In this document: one piece after another, positions 1 to 8,739 of the stretch
Numbering within the stretch: the first letter of the stretch is position 1
Layout of the letters: each line of letters begins with the position of its first letter
Origin: DATKKX01 sp035542775
GTDB lineage: Bacteria > Planctomycetota > Phycisphaerae > UBA1845 > UTPLA1
Reading direction: 5' to 3'
DNA length: 10,110 bases
NCBI GenBank assembly: GCA_035542775.1
Contig: DATKKX010000146.1
Location: forward strand, 1-10,110
Translations under genes and position numbers: made by a program
The notes under the pieces: model-generated
Seen by the model: the letters and a program-made list of their open reading frames with translations, nothing else
Databases searched by the model: none
Told to the model about the DNA's origin: nothing

Positions 1-2
1 GT

Positions 3-2033
3 GATCCCAACCCATGCCCGCAGCCTTGCGCGATGGCGGCGGACGTGAATGGTGACGGCCTGGTGAACGGCGGCGACATTGAGGCGTTCCTCGATTGCAT
101 TCTGTCGGGTGATACGCCGACCGGCAATTGCAGATGCGGTGATTTCACGGGCGACTTGGTGGTGAACCTCGACGACGTGGGATGGTTCGTGCAGTTTCTG
201 CTCGGACGCCCGCCCGCCATGGGCGGATGCTGCAACGGGTCCGCCCAGTGCCGCGTCACCACGGAGGCGAACTGCACGGCGGCGGGGGACGACTATCTGG
301 GCGACGGCTCGACGTGTGAAGGCGATCCCTGTTGCCGTGTGCAGTTGAACATGGGCAACTTCATCAGTATGCGCTGGCCGACCACGGTGAGCGCGGCGGG
401 GCAGCCCCTCGGCGGCAGCTGTGAGTGGTACGCCGACTATGCCGGCACGGGGAGAGTCTCGCTGACGCCGACGGGTGATTGCACGGTGAGGATTCAGGGG
501 ACCGCTCTGAGCAGCGCGCGGAACGATGTAAGCGTGAGGGTGGTGTATACCACGCCGGGCGGACAAAGCTGTGAGACTGCCGCGCAAGCGACGGTCGGCG
601 AGCTGCGGCTCAAGCGGCTGACGTTCACGGGAACCGGCATGCAGAACGTGGCCCGGGATTCCAGCGGTTCCAGCTACGGATCGCCGCAGTGGCAGGATAC
701 AAATGGCGATGGTGACGCGTCGGATCCGAACGAGTCGCGATTTCCGGTGGCCTACCCGCGCAACGCCAGCGTTGGGGTTCGAGACGTGAGGTTCGCGGTT
801 TCGCCGACCTGGCTGATCAGCGGCAGCACGCCGGTGCGAGGCACGGGGCCGGACGGCGACTCCTATCAGGGTACCGGCGTTCTGTCCGGCGGAGAGTTCA
901 TCGTGTCCGCCACGATGACTTCGACCGATCCGTTGCCGAATACGGTGAAGTTCTACAACACCTACAACATCACGTGGGAGATCGCGCTCGATGGCGTCAA
1001 CTACTGCTATGCCGGCACCAGTGACAATCGCGTGTACGTCACGCTGAACACGCCGACCACCAGCCCGTTGTACGAGACCTGCATCGAGCTGGCATGCGCG
1101 GGCGCCGATGGCGCGAGCACCGCGTCGGCGGCGGTGGCCGGCATCTGGGCCCAGTTTCCCGACGCCGATGTTCGCCGCAAGCCGATTGATGGGTACAACA
1201 TCCCTGACGGCGTCCGGATGGGTTACTGGCGGCCGATTCCCGGTGTGGCTCAGAGCCTGTCGGGCATGCTGGCGTCGCCCATCGGCAACGGTTCGTGCGT
1301 GGCATGGTCGTACCTGCTGCAATCGTGCATTCAGACGCAGGGGATCAGCGGCGCGACGGTCAGCCAGATCACCGCGAATACCACGGTCTGTCCGGGAGCA
1401 TCAGGCTTCCTGGTGAAGTCATGGGCGTTCGGCGGCAATATCCGCACCGGCTCGAATGGAATCTGCCAGAGCACACTGCTCGGCGATGATGTAGCCATCG
1501 TCGCCTCGGGCAACGGCTTTCCATTCAGGCCGTGCGTGACCAAGGGATCAGACGGCGTGCTCAACACCGTTCCCGCGGGCGACGATGTCCTCGCGGGGGA
1601 TGAGATCAACACAGGGCCGAACGGCATTTGCGAAACGACCAAAGTGGGGAACGATGTCCAGGTGATCCCGGTGGGGAGCGGGAAAGCCGGCGAGGTCTCC
1701 ATTCTTCCCGGCCCCAACGGCGTGATCGACAGCACTCTTGGCGGTGACGACACGTACGTCGTCGGAACGCCGGGCGGCGGGATGTATCCGTACAGCATCG
1801 GAAGCTCGGCGAGCAATCTGCCCGGGGTCCAGGGGCAGGATAATCCTGAACCGCCGGAGGCCTTTTACAATCACTTCATCGTGCGGTACAGCGGCCAGAT
1901 CTACGATCCATCCTATGGGGCCGGTCCCTTTCCGACGGAGAACTCGCACGAGAATGCGGCGATCGACGGTATTCGATCCGGCTCCGCCGCGAAGACCAAC
2001 AATCCGCAGGTCCAGGAGCTGTACTACGAGTAG
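3..2033 (+). CDS. Exported dockerin-type protein with transglutaminase-like C-terminal region (5' partial)
   Basis: The frame is open to the left edge, so the true start and signal peptide lie outside; the first internal ATG is at 33. Numbering from that Met, residues 4-58 hold two EF-hand-like segments (DVNGDGLVNGGDI and DFTGDLVVNLDDV), the pattern of a type I dockerin, normally a calcium-dependent protein-binding module. Residues 66-101 are a Cys-rich module. Residues 102-350 are beta-rich with paired cysteines and no family I recognise. Around 345-440 comes 'GNGSCVAWSYLLQSC', with Cys422 placed like a transglutaminase nucleophile, and near the C terminus 'NHFIVRYSGQIYDPSYG' supplies His614 and Asp625, the usual order of that triad. 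Four tandem repeats (469-582) sit between them. It probably acts outside the cytoplasm, as peptidase, cross-linker or inactive fold; the activity is inferred. The next gene starts 55 bases downstream on the same strand. Confidence 0.8.
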   Translation, partial: DPNPCPQPCAMAADVNGDGLVNGGDIEAFLDCILSGDTPTGNCRCGDFTGDLVVNLDDVGWFVQFLLGRPPAMGGCCNGSAQCRVTTEANCTAAGDDYLGDGSTCEGDPCCRVQLNMGNFISMRWPTTVSAAGQPLGGSCEWYADYAGTGRVSLTPTGDCTVRIQGTALSSARNDVSVRVVYTTPGGQSCETAAQATVGELRLKRLTFTGTGMQNVARDSSGSSYGSPQWQDTNGDGDASDPNESRFPVAYPRNASVGVRDVRFAVSPTWLISGSTPVRGTGPDGDSYQGTGVLSGGEFIVSATMTSTDPLPNTVKFYNTYNITWEIALDGVNYCYAGTSDNRVYVTLNTPTTSPLYETCIELACAGADGASTASAAVAGIWAQFPDADVRRKPIDGYNIPDGVRMGYWRPIPGVAQSLSGMLASPIGNGSCVAWSYLLQSCIQTQGISGATVSQITANTTVCPGASGFLVKSWAFGGNIRTGSNGICQSTLLGDDVAIVASGNGFPFRPCVTKGSDGVLNTVPAGDDVLAGDEINTGPNGICETTKVGNDVQVIPVGSGKAGEVSILPGPNGVIDSTLGGDDTYVVGTPGGGMYPYSIGSSASNLPGVQGQDNPEPPEAFYNHFIVRYSGQIYDPSYGAGPFPTENSHENAAIDGIRSGSAAKTNNPQVQELYYE
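1437..1778 (+). repeat. Four tandem GxNGxx/GDDV protein repeats
   Basis: Inside the transglutaminase-like gene, four degenerate units of 23-29 residues follow one another. Unit 1 has TGSNGICQSTLLGDDV, unit 2 KGSDGVLNTVPAGDDV, unit 3 TGPNGICETTKVGNDV and unit 4 PGPNGVIDSTLGGDDT. Units 1 and 3 share 'GIC' and a longer tail (VASGNG, IPVGSG); units 2 and 4 lack the Cys, so the array looks like a two-unit module duplicated once. The Asp/Asn/Gly-rich turns suggest calcium-binding loops, but that is inference. DNA identity between units is low, so the repeat is old or kept at protein level. Confidence 0.8.
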
Positions 2034-2088
2034 GACGCACGACTGACCCGCGAGGCGCGACGGGCGTCCTCGCCTTGGAGATAGACAG

Positions 2089-3156
2089 ATGAGCACGACC
2101 CGAACTTCTCTGATGCCGGCGCTGCTGGTGGCGATCGCCTGGTCCATGCCTCTTTTGGCGGATGAAGTCCTGCCTGACTCCGTTCGTTCCGGGCAGGGGC
2201 AGTGGCTTGCGGACCAGAATCGATCCGGCCTGTTGTCCGTCGGCAGCCTGAAGATCTCGGATGGCGCCACGGAGTATGGCTGGTTGTTGACGCCTTTGCA
2301 GGCCAATGGAGATGAGTGGCAACCGAAGCCGACGCATCTCGTGCAGGCGGCTCGGGAGTATGTCCGGTTTCCTTCGCGGGCGGACGCTCTGCGGCTGGAT
2401 GACGGCAGTTGGATGATCATCGCCGACTTTCACGGCGGCGGAACGCGTATCCTGCAATATGCCCACGTGTCCGGCGACATCTTCAAGCCTCAGGAAGGAG
2501 CATCGAGCCGGTCGGCCTCCACACCCACGATGATTGTCGAGGTTCGGGTGAAACCCTCGTCAGACGCTCCGGTCATGAGACTCCAGGATCTGTGCTGCCC
2601 CCGGCTGCTGGCTCACGACGGCAGCACCTGGGTGATCGCCTCGGCGTTGTACGCGGACAAGCCGTTCGCCGGCCTGACCTGGATCGCCAAGGCCGAGCCC
2701 GATGGCCGGGCACTGAATGGTCTTGCCATCGGCGACGGGGTAGATCCCCGCATCGTTCGACACGGTTCCGGCTTCGTCTGTGCGGTCAGGGCGCTTCGTG
2801 AGAACCAGACGCTGCTCGATGCCGCCCCGGTTGTGCTCTATCGCAGCGACGACTTGAGGGCGTGGACGCCGATGGCGGCGACCGGTCTCACGGCGTCGTT
2901 CCACGACTACGACATGGTTTCATCCGGTGGCACTCTCTGGATTGCCGGCGTTTCAGGCGACACGGAACCGAAGAACGTCTTGTTCAGTTATGACGCCACG
3001 ACCGGTGCATGGAAATTGCAGGGCCGCAGTTCGGGCACGGCAGCGAGGCAGGCCGGCGTGCATCTGCTGCCGGCTGCCGGCGCGGGCGAAGCGAGACCCA
3101 ATCTCGTCTGTCATGAGGGGAGCACGTTGAAGAAGACCGAGCTGCGGCGGGAGTGA
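2089..3156 (+). CDS. Exported beta-propeller-like protein of unknown function
   Basis: This 355-residue protein begins with a signal peptide: Arg5, a hydrophobic core from about Leu8 to Leu23, and likely cleavage after PLLA (residue 24). GGAG at 2077-2080 sits 8 bases before the ATG and supports the start. The mature part shows recurring blade-like stretches of small polar turns followed by hydrophobic strands: DDGSWMIIADF, HDGSTWVIASAL, RHGSGFVCAVRAL and SGGTLWIAGVSG. 'LYRSDDLRAWTPM' resembles strand segments in sialidase/BNR and GH43-type propellers. I cannot identify catalytic residues, so an enzyme call would be a guess. The 55-base gap from the upstream exported gene suggests co-transcription. 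It converges with the CoA-transferase gene; no clear terminator is visible in the 134 bases between them. Confidence 0.8.
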   Translation: MSTTRTSLMPALLVAIAWSMPLLADEVLPDSVRSGQGQWLADQNRSGLLSVGSLKISDGATEYGWLLTPLQANGDEWQPKPTHLVQAAREYVRFPSRADALRLDDGSWMIIADFHGGGTRILQYAHVSGDIFKPQEGASSRSASTPTMIVEVRVKPSSDAPVMRLQDLCCPRLLAHDGSTWVIASALYADKPFAGLTWIAKAEPDGRALNGLAIGDGVDPRIVRHGSGFVCAVRALRENQTLLDAAPVVLYRSDDLRAWTPMAATGLTASFHDYDMVSSGGTLWIAGVSGDTEPKNVLFSYDATTGAWKLQGRSSGTAARQAGVHLLPAAGAGEARPNLVCHEGSTLKKTELRRE

Positions 3157-3290
3157 GGTCGGACCCCGGCGCGGCACGTGGCCGGCGGGGGATCATGTCT
3201 CTGTGATCTGCACTCAATAACCTGGAAGGTGGAGGGCTGTTCGTACTCCACGTCGGCCACGCGCCACGGCGGGCAGGCTCGGGGCCGACG

Positions 3291-5201
3291 CTACGGGTCT
3301 GCGGAGGCGGGAGCGAAGGTCACCTTCAGTGAGATCTCATCCCCGGTGAGCGTCGGTTCCGAGATCGTGCCGCAGCGCTCAAACAGGTGGATCGCGTGCT
3401 TGTTTTCGGTGGGGACGTCCACGGTAAAGCCCGGCAGGCCGCGCTGGCGGGCGATCTCTGACAAGCGGTGAATGAGCTCGCTGCCGACGCCCTTGTTCTG
3501 GAAGCCGTCGGCCACGACGAAGCCGGCCTTGCCGTAACCGGTGGCCGGATCAATGACGTACAAGCCCAGACCAATGACGCGGGTGATGACATCCTCGCGA
3601 ACGGAGGCGACCAGCGTCATTTCCTGGTCATAGTCGATGGTGCAGAACGCCTGCAGGCCGCGGCCATGGAACGGCTCCTTGACGTCGAAGAACCGGCGGT
3701 AGATCCGCTCCTGGGTGAACTTGTAGAACATCTCGTGCAGCATCGCCTCGTCGGTGGGCTTGATGGGGCGGATGCGGTAGCTCATGCCGTCCTTGGTTGC
3801 GGCGGAGAACTCACATTGCTTGGGATATTCCGCTGTCTTCACGACCGGCTCGGCCTGGTCGCGGTAGACGTAGCGGCGGTGCCTGGCTTCGGCGAGCAGC
3901 CACGAGCGAAACTTCGGATGCGCAATCTGAATCAGCGCCATGGCTCGTTCGCGGACGGTTTTCCCGTGCAGATAGGCGATGCCGTATTCGGTCACCACGA
4001 AATGCACGTCGCCCCGGGTGGTGACCACGCCGGCGCCGTCGGTCAGTCGGGGCTTGATTCGCGAGACGTTGCCGTCCGCCGCGGTGGACGGTAACGCGAT
4101 GATCGGCTTGCCCCCCTTGGCTTTGGCGGCCCCGCGGATGAAGTCCACCTGGCCCCCGATGCCGCTGTAGAAGCGATCGCCGATGGAGTCGGAGCACACC
4201 TGCCCGGTGAGATCCACCTCCAGGGCGGTGTTGATGGCGGTCATGTAATCGTGCTGGGCGATGACGGAAAGGCTGTTGGTGTAGTCGACGGGGTAGATTT
4301 CGACGGCGGGATTGTCGTGCACGAAGTCGTACACGCGTTGAGTGCCCATGACGATGCTGGCCACGATCTTGCCGCGGTGCAGGGTCTTCTTCATGCCCGT
4401 GATGATGCCGCGCTCAGCCAGGTCGGCCACGCCGTCGCTGAACATCTCGCTATGGATGCCGAGGTCGTTGTGGCCGGACAGGCATTTCAGAACGGCGTCC
4501 GGCAGATTGCCGATGCCCACCTGGATGGTCGCTCCGTCCATGATGAGGCGGGCAACATTTTCGGCTATTGCGGCGACCTCCTCGTCGGGCGGCGGGAGGA
4601 TCATCTCCGGAATCGCGTGGTTCACTTCGACCAGATAGTTGATACGGTCGACATGGACCAGGGATTCGCCGTAGGTGCAGGGCAGTTGCGGGTTCACTTC
4701 GGCGATCACGAGCCTGGCGGCATCGATGGCAGCGGGGGTGATGTCCACTTCCGGCCCGAGGCTGCAGTAGCCGTTCCGGTCCGGTGGGGTGACTGAGATC
4801 AGGGCGACGTCGATGGCGATACGCCGCTGGCGGATCATCATGGGGATCTCGGAGAGAAAGGCCGGCGTGTAATCGGCGCGGCCCTCGGTCACTGCCTGGC
4901 GGACGTTTCCACCGATGAACAGTGCGTTGTGGCGGAAGCGGGATTCATACTTCGGTTCGACGTAGGGCGCGACACCCAGGGTGAGCAAGTGCAGTATCTC
5001 GTTGTCCGCGGTAGGAGCCCTGTCGTCCACCAACTGCGGGAGCAGACCGAGCGGGACGGTCGAGCCGCCGGAGATCAGGATCCGGTCCCCGCGACGGATG
5101 TGGCCGATGGCTGCCTCGGCTGAGGCGATCTTGTCACGGTAGCGATCGCGCCAATCGGGTGCGGTTCTGGTCGTCGTTCGGGCGTTATCTGGGGCTGCCA
5201 T
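3291..5201 (-). CDS. Acetyl-CoA hydrolase/CoA-transferase fused to GNAT acetyltransferase
   Basis: The protein has 636 residues in two parts. Residues about 15-450 form a class I CoA-transferase of the acetyl-CoA hydrolase/4-hydroxybutyrate CoA-transferase group. It has an early GGSTVPLGL loop, VGIGNLPDAV (228-237), the HSEMFSDG block with the likely catalytic Glu252 that forms the glutamyl-CoA thioester, and YSGIGGQVDF (345-354). Residues about 474-630 form a GNAT domain; its acetyl-CoA loop is QNKGVGS (568-574), followed by VPTENKHAIHLFERCG, typical of the family C-terminal half. The first part should move CoA between short acyl acids. The second may acetylate a protein or small molecule using acetyl-CoA, perhaps the enzyme itself, which is inference. 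The ATG is preceded by AAGGA (5208-5212 on the complement) at 6 bases. Similar fusions are known in other bacteria. The acyl substrate cannot be told from sequence. Confidence 0.92.
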   Translation of the reverse strand: MAAPDNARTTTRTAPDWRDRYRDKIASAEAAIGHIRRGDRILISGGSTVPLGLLPQLVDDRAPTADNEILHLLTLGVAPYVEPKYESRFRHNALFIGGNVRQAVTEGRADYTPAFLSEIPMMIRQRRIAIDVALISVTPPDRNGYCSLGPEVDITPAAIDAARLVIAEVNPQLPCTYGESLVHVDRINYLVEVNHAIPEMILPPPDEEVAAIAENVARLIMDGATIQVGIGNLPDAVLKCLSGHNDLGIHSEMFSDGVADLAERGIITGMKKTLHRGKIVASIVMGTQRVYDFVHDNPAVEIYPVDYTNSLSVIAQHDYMTAINTALEVDLTGQVCSDSIGDRFYSGIGGQVDFIRGAAKAKGGKPIIALPSTAADGNVSRIKPRLTDGAGVVTTRGDVHFVVTEYGIAYLHGKTVRERAMALIQIAHPKFRSWLLAEARHRRYVYRDQAEPVVKTAEYPKQCEFSAATKDGMSYRIRPIKPTDEAMLHEMFYKFTQERIYRRFFDVKEPFHGRGLQAFCTIDYDQEMTLVASVREDVITRVIGLGLYVIDPATGYGKAGFVVADGFQNKGVGSELIHRLSEIARQRGLPGFTVDVPTENKHAIHLFERCGTISEPTLTGDEISLKVTFAPASADP

Positions 5202-5290
5202 GCGTTATCCTTGGCCCAGGGTGGTGAGCCGGGCTCGGTTAGCAGTTTGCGTGCCAGGGGCTCATTGCCGGCGGTGCCTGTTGGCCGTTC

Positions 5291-5318
5291 AGGATACCAT
5301 GCGCGGAACCGCCGCCAA
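5291..5318 (-). promoter_or_regulatory. Weak candidate promoter of the CoA-transferase/GNAT gene
   Basis: On the complement, TTGGCG (5313-5318) is followed by a 16-base spacer and TATCCT (5291-5296), each matching 4 of 6 sigma-70 consensus positions. It lies about 90 bases upstream of the ATG. In GC-rich DNA such matches are frequent by chance, so this is only a suggestion. Confidence 0.2.
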
Positions 5319-5394
5319 AGGAGGGATACAGCCTGCCATGGCACAAAGGCTCCGCCCGGAAGGTGGTCAATCAGCCCATAGATTACAAGCTCCG

Positions 5395-5424
5395 TTGTGG
5401 GGTGGGGCGCCGTAAAGCTAGAAT
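5395..5424 (+). promoter_or_regulatory. Candidate sigma-70-type promoter for the sensor operon
   Basis: TTGTGG (5395-5400), an 18-base spacer, then TAGAAT (5419-5424), which differs from TATAAT at one position. It points toward the small gene and histidine kinase and would give a leader of roughly 280 bases. The same -35 hexamer occurs in the candidate promoter at 9860. The -10 box is good and the -35 box is weak. Confidence 0.35.
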
Positions 5425-5711
5425 ACGTCGAATGCTGTCACAGGCGGTGCGATTCACCCGTCGTCGAGGTCAAGAGGAACAATACAGTGTGAGTCGTATT
5501 TGCGACTGTGGGCGGCGCCGGCCGCTTGCCAGTACTGAAAAGCGGGGCGAGCGGCGCAAAAAGGACTACATAGGCTTTTGTAAATGTGCTCTGAAAGCCG
5601 AAAAAAAACTCGCCTTGACTTGATCAGCCCGGTAGCATGTACCCAGGTCGGGAATGGGGCGGAAGAGCATGTACGCGGCTGGCAAGTGTTTTCCTCGGAG
5701 CATCGGTTGTC

Positions 5712-6071
5712 ATGGAAGACCCGTATGTTGTGCGAGAGAAAGCGCTGCGCATGGCCATCCGGACCGGCGTGGCACCTGACTTGGACTTCGTTTGGGCGAA
5801 CCAGCGGAGGGACGGCAGCCGTATGTGCTTCGGCTCGTTTGAGCCGACGTGCGACCGCATGTGCCACTGGTATGGACGATGCAGAGCCCTCTCCGCCGAA
5901 CCCGTCGACTCCTCCTGGCATCCCGCTCGGGAGGAGCTCTCCACCACCCAGTGCAGCGAGGCCGCCGCCAGGATCACGGAGCGGTGGGTACCGCCCTCGG
6001 TCCGTCGAACCGCGCCTGCGGTCCGTCGGCGCCCGTCGCTACAACCTGAGGATGGCGGGGGAGATATTTGA
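5712..6071 (+). CDS. Putative small Cys-motif protein overlapping the histidine kinase gene
   Basis: I do not recognise this 119-residue frame, but it looks coding. Third positions are mostly G or C, as in the neighbours, over most of its length, and the first 60 residues have balanced composition (PYVVREKALRMAIRTGVAPD). A compact cluster, C39-x7-C47-x3-C51-x5-C57, could bind a metal or FeS cluster, which is inference. The last 30 residues are Arg/Pro-rich and less convincing. GGAG at 5697-5700 is 11 bases before the ATG; an in-frame ATG at 5637 is a possible longer start. The stop overlaps the kinase start at 6052 by 20 bases in another frame, suggesting translational coupling and a related role. 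The alternative is that the kinase starts at the in-frame ATG 5872 with a Pro-rich tail and this frame is chance. Confidence 0.45.
   Translation: MEDPYVVREKALRMAIRTGVAPDLDFVWANQRRDGSRMCFGSFEPTCDRMCHWYGRCRALSAEPVDSSWHPAREELSTTQCSEAAARITERWVPPSVRRTAPAVRRRPSLQPEDGGGDI
5998..6028 (+). repeat. 10-base direct repeat just before the kinase start
   Basis: CGGTCCGTCG occurs at 5998-6007 and again at 6019-6028, a 21-base period or two helical turns, ending 23 bases before the kinase ATG. It lies within the end of the putative small gene, where it encodes similar SVRR/AVRR residues, so it may be a coding coincidence rather than a binding site. Confidence 0.5.
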
Positions 6072-7227
6072 GGAAATCAGGCAGTACGTCGGGTTCACCG
6101 CCGAAGATGCGGCGGCTCTGGCGCAGTTGCGCGAGCCGTTGCGGCCGTATCTTCCCGGCATCGTCAAACAGTTCTACGAAGTGATCGACCGGCTGCCGAA
6201 GGCCCTGCAAGTGCTGACCGGGAGCGGCGCGGAGCTTGGGCGGCTTCGCGAGGCCACGCTCAACTGGCTGATCGAGCTGTTCTCGGGCACTTACGATGCC
6301 CGCTATTACGAGGAGCGGTGCGACATCGGGCGGGCCCATCTTCGCGTGGGGATGCCGCAGCATTACATGTTCGCCGCCATGAATGTCCTTCGCCTGGCGC
6401 TGGTCGAGCGGATCCAGGCCCTGCAGCTCGACGACGGACCGGGCAAGATCGCCGCTCTGCACCGGCTCCTGGACATCGAACTGGCGATCATGAATGACGC
6501 CTATCGGGAGGATTTCGTCCGGAGAATTCAGGAACGGGAGCACGCCCAGTACCAGCAGCGGCTCAGCGAATCGGAGCACCTGGCCAGCGTCGGCCAACTG
6601 GCGGCTTCCCTGGCCCATGAGATCAAGAACCCGCTGGCGGGCATCAGCGGGGCGATTCAGATCCTCGGTTCCGGTCTGAGCGAGAACCATCCGCACAAGG
6701 AGATCATCGGCGAGGCCCTGCGGCAGATCGACCGGCTGGACGCGGCGGTGAAAGACCTGCTGGTGTACGCCCGACCCAAGCCGCCGAACACCAAGAAGCA
6801 GAGCCTGGATGCGATCATCGAGCGGGCCCTGATCCTGCTGCGCGAGGAGCCGGCGTTCCGCTCGGTGCGGGTGCACTGCAAAGGGCTGGATGGCGAGCAC
6901 CAGGTGGTCGTAGATGAGGCCCAGATACAACAGGTAGTCTCCAACCTGCTGCTGAACGCCGCGCATGCCTGTGAAAACGACGGAGAAATCACCTGTCGCG
7001 TCCGGCAACTTCCGGCCAAGATACGCATCATCGTGGAGGACAACGGCAAGGGCATGCCGCCGGAGGTGCTGGCCCGCGTGTTCGAGCCGTTCTTCACCAC
7101 CAAGGCCCGCGGGACGGGCCTGGGTCTGCCGATCTGCAAGCGGATCGTCGAAGCTCACGGAGGCACGATCGACATCCAAAGCGTGGTCGGGAAGGGAACT
7201 CGAGTCACCGTTGAAATACCCAGTTGA
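6052..7227 (+). CDS. Globin-coupled NtrB-type sensor histidine kinase
   Basis: From ATG 6052 the product has 391 residues and no membrane segment, so it is cytoplasmic. Residues about 8-155 match a protoglobin/globin-coupled sensor domain. Tyr42 in QFYEVI fits the distal ligand-contacting Tyr, and His96 in GRAHLRVGM fits the proximal haem His (compare HLRIGL in HemAT-type sensors). A short helical linker (155-175) leads to the H-box SLAHEIKNPLAG with phospho-acceptor His189. The ATPase domain has the N-box around Asn302, VEDNGKGM (328-335), VFEPFFTTK and GTGLGL (354-359). The kinase core is of the NtrB kind, with the usual PAS sensor replaced by a globin. It should bind haem and sense O2, NO or CO, then phosphorylate the regulator encoded next. 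No good Shine-Dalgarno precedes 6052, fitting coupling to the upstream frame; ATG 5872 would add a Pro-rich 60-residue tail. Confidence 0.9.
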   Translation: MAGEIFEEIRQYVGFTAEDAAALAQLREPLRPYLPGIVKQFYEVIDRLPKALQVLTGSGAELGRLREATLNWLIELFSGTYDARYYEERCDIGRAHLRVGMPQHYMFAAMNVLRLALVERIQALQLDDGPGKIAALHRLLDIELAIMNDAYREDFVRRIQEREHAQYQQRLSESEHLASVGQLAASLAHEIKNPLAGISGAIQILGSGLSENHPHKEIIGEALRQIDRLDAAVKDLLVYARPKPPNTKKQSLDAIIERALILLREEPAFRSVRVHCKGLDGEHQVVVDEAQIQQVVSNLLLNAAHACENDGEITCRVRQLPAKIRIIVEDNGKGMPPEVLARVFEPFFTTKARGTGLGLPICKRIVEAHGGTIDIQSVVGKGTRVTVEIPS

Positions 7228-7229
7228 TC

Positions 7230-8591
<1,362 letters not shown>

Positions 8592-8670
8592 AGGGCGGCG
8601 ATCACGACGGCGGTGCACCGGCGGGGGGATCGCGGACGGAGGAGCGTCGCGCCGACCTTCAGAATGGATG

Positions 8671-8695
8671 GCGACCTGTAGGCGACAGGTGTCGC
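8671..8695. terminator. Hairpin between convergent genes, possible terminator
   Basis: GCGACCTGT (8671-8679) pairs with ACAGG..TCGC (8685-8695) across a 5-base loop, giving nine pairs with a two-base bulge. It lies 80 bases after the response regulator stop and about 45 bases beyond the end of the leftward exported gene. There is no U-tract on either side, so intrinsic termination is uncertain. Confidence 0.4.
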
Positions 8696-8739
8696 AGCGC
8701 TTCCCCTGCCCTGTGTTGCTGTCCTGCGTTGCTGGCTGC

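Larger units (their letters stand above)
5202..5711. other. Divergent intergenic region, AT-richer leader
   Basis: About 510 bases without a convincing gene lie between the CoA-transferase gene (leftward) and the small-gene/histidine-kinase group (rightward). The part from about 5405 to 5640 is visibly richer in A and T than the surrounding genes. It contains a small inverted repeat AGTCG/CGACT (5492-5496 with 5503-5507). A second one, GGCTTT/AAAGCC (5573-5578 with 5594-5599), is followed by A8 at 5601-5608. Neither has a U-tract in the right place for a terminator. No known riboswitch or RNA gene was recognised. Short open frames here have the Arg/Ser-rich look of non-coding frames. Confidence 0.6.

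Noticed and set aside
1548..2420. A 290-codon - strand open frame spanning two + strand genes
   Set aside because: It crosses the junction of two supported genes, is Arg-rich and has no ribosome site or recognisable motif.
3468..4796. Two + strand open frames opposite the CoA-transferase/GNAT gene
   Set aside because: They are antisense to a gene whose two domains are clearly recognised and have no motif of their own.
5573..5608. GGCTTT/AAAGCC hairpin next to a poly-A/T run, as a terminator
   Set aside because: Read on the - strand, the T-run precedes the hairpin instead of following it; on the + strand the run is A.
5615..5642. TTGACT as a -35 box after the A8 run
   Set aside because: No acceptable -10 hexamer occurs 16-18 bases downstream; TAGCAT is only 13 bases away.
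5584..6051. N-terminal extension of the kinase from ATG 5584
   Set aside because: The added residues are Ser/Arg/Pro-rich like a non-coding frame, and the globin domain begins naturally just after 6052.
5974..7179. A 401-codon open frame on the - strand opposite the histidine kinase
   Set aside because: The + strand frame has every kinase motif; this one is a composition shadow of it.
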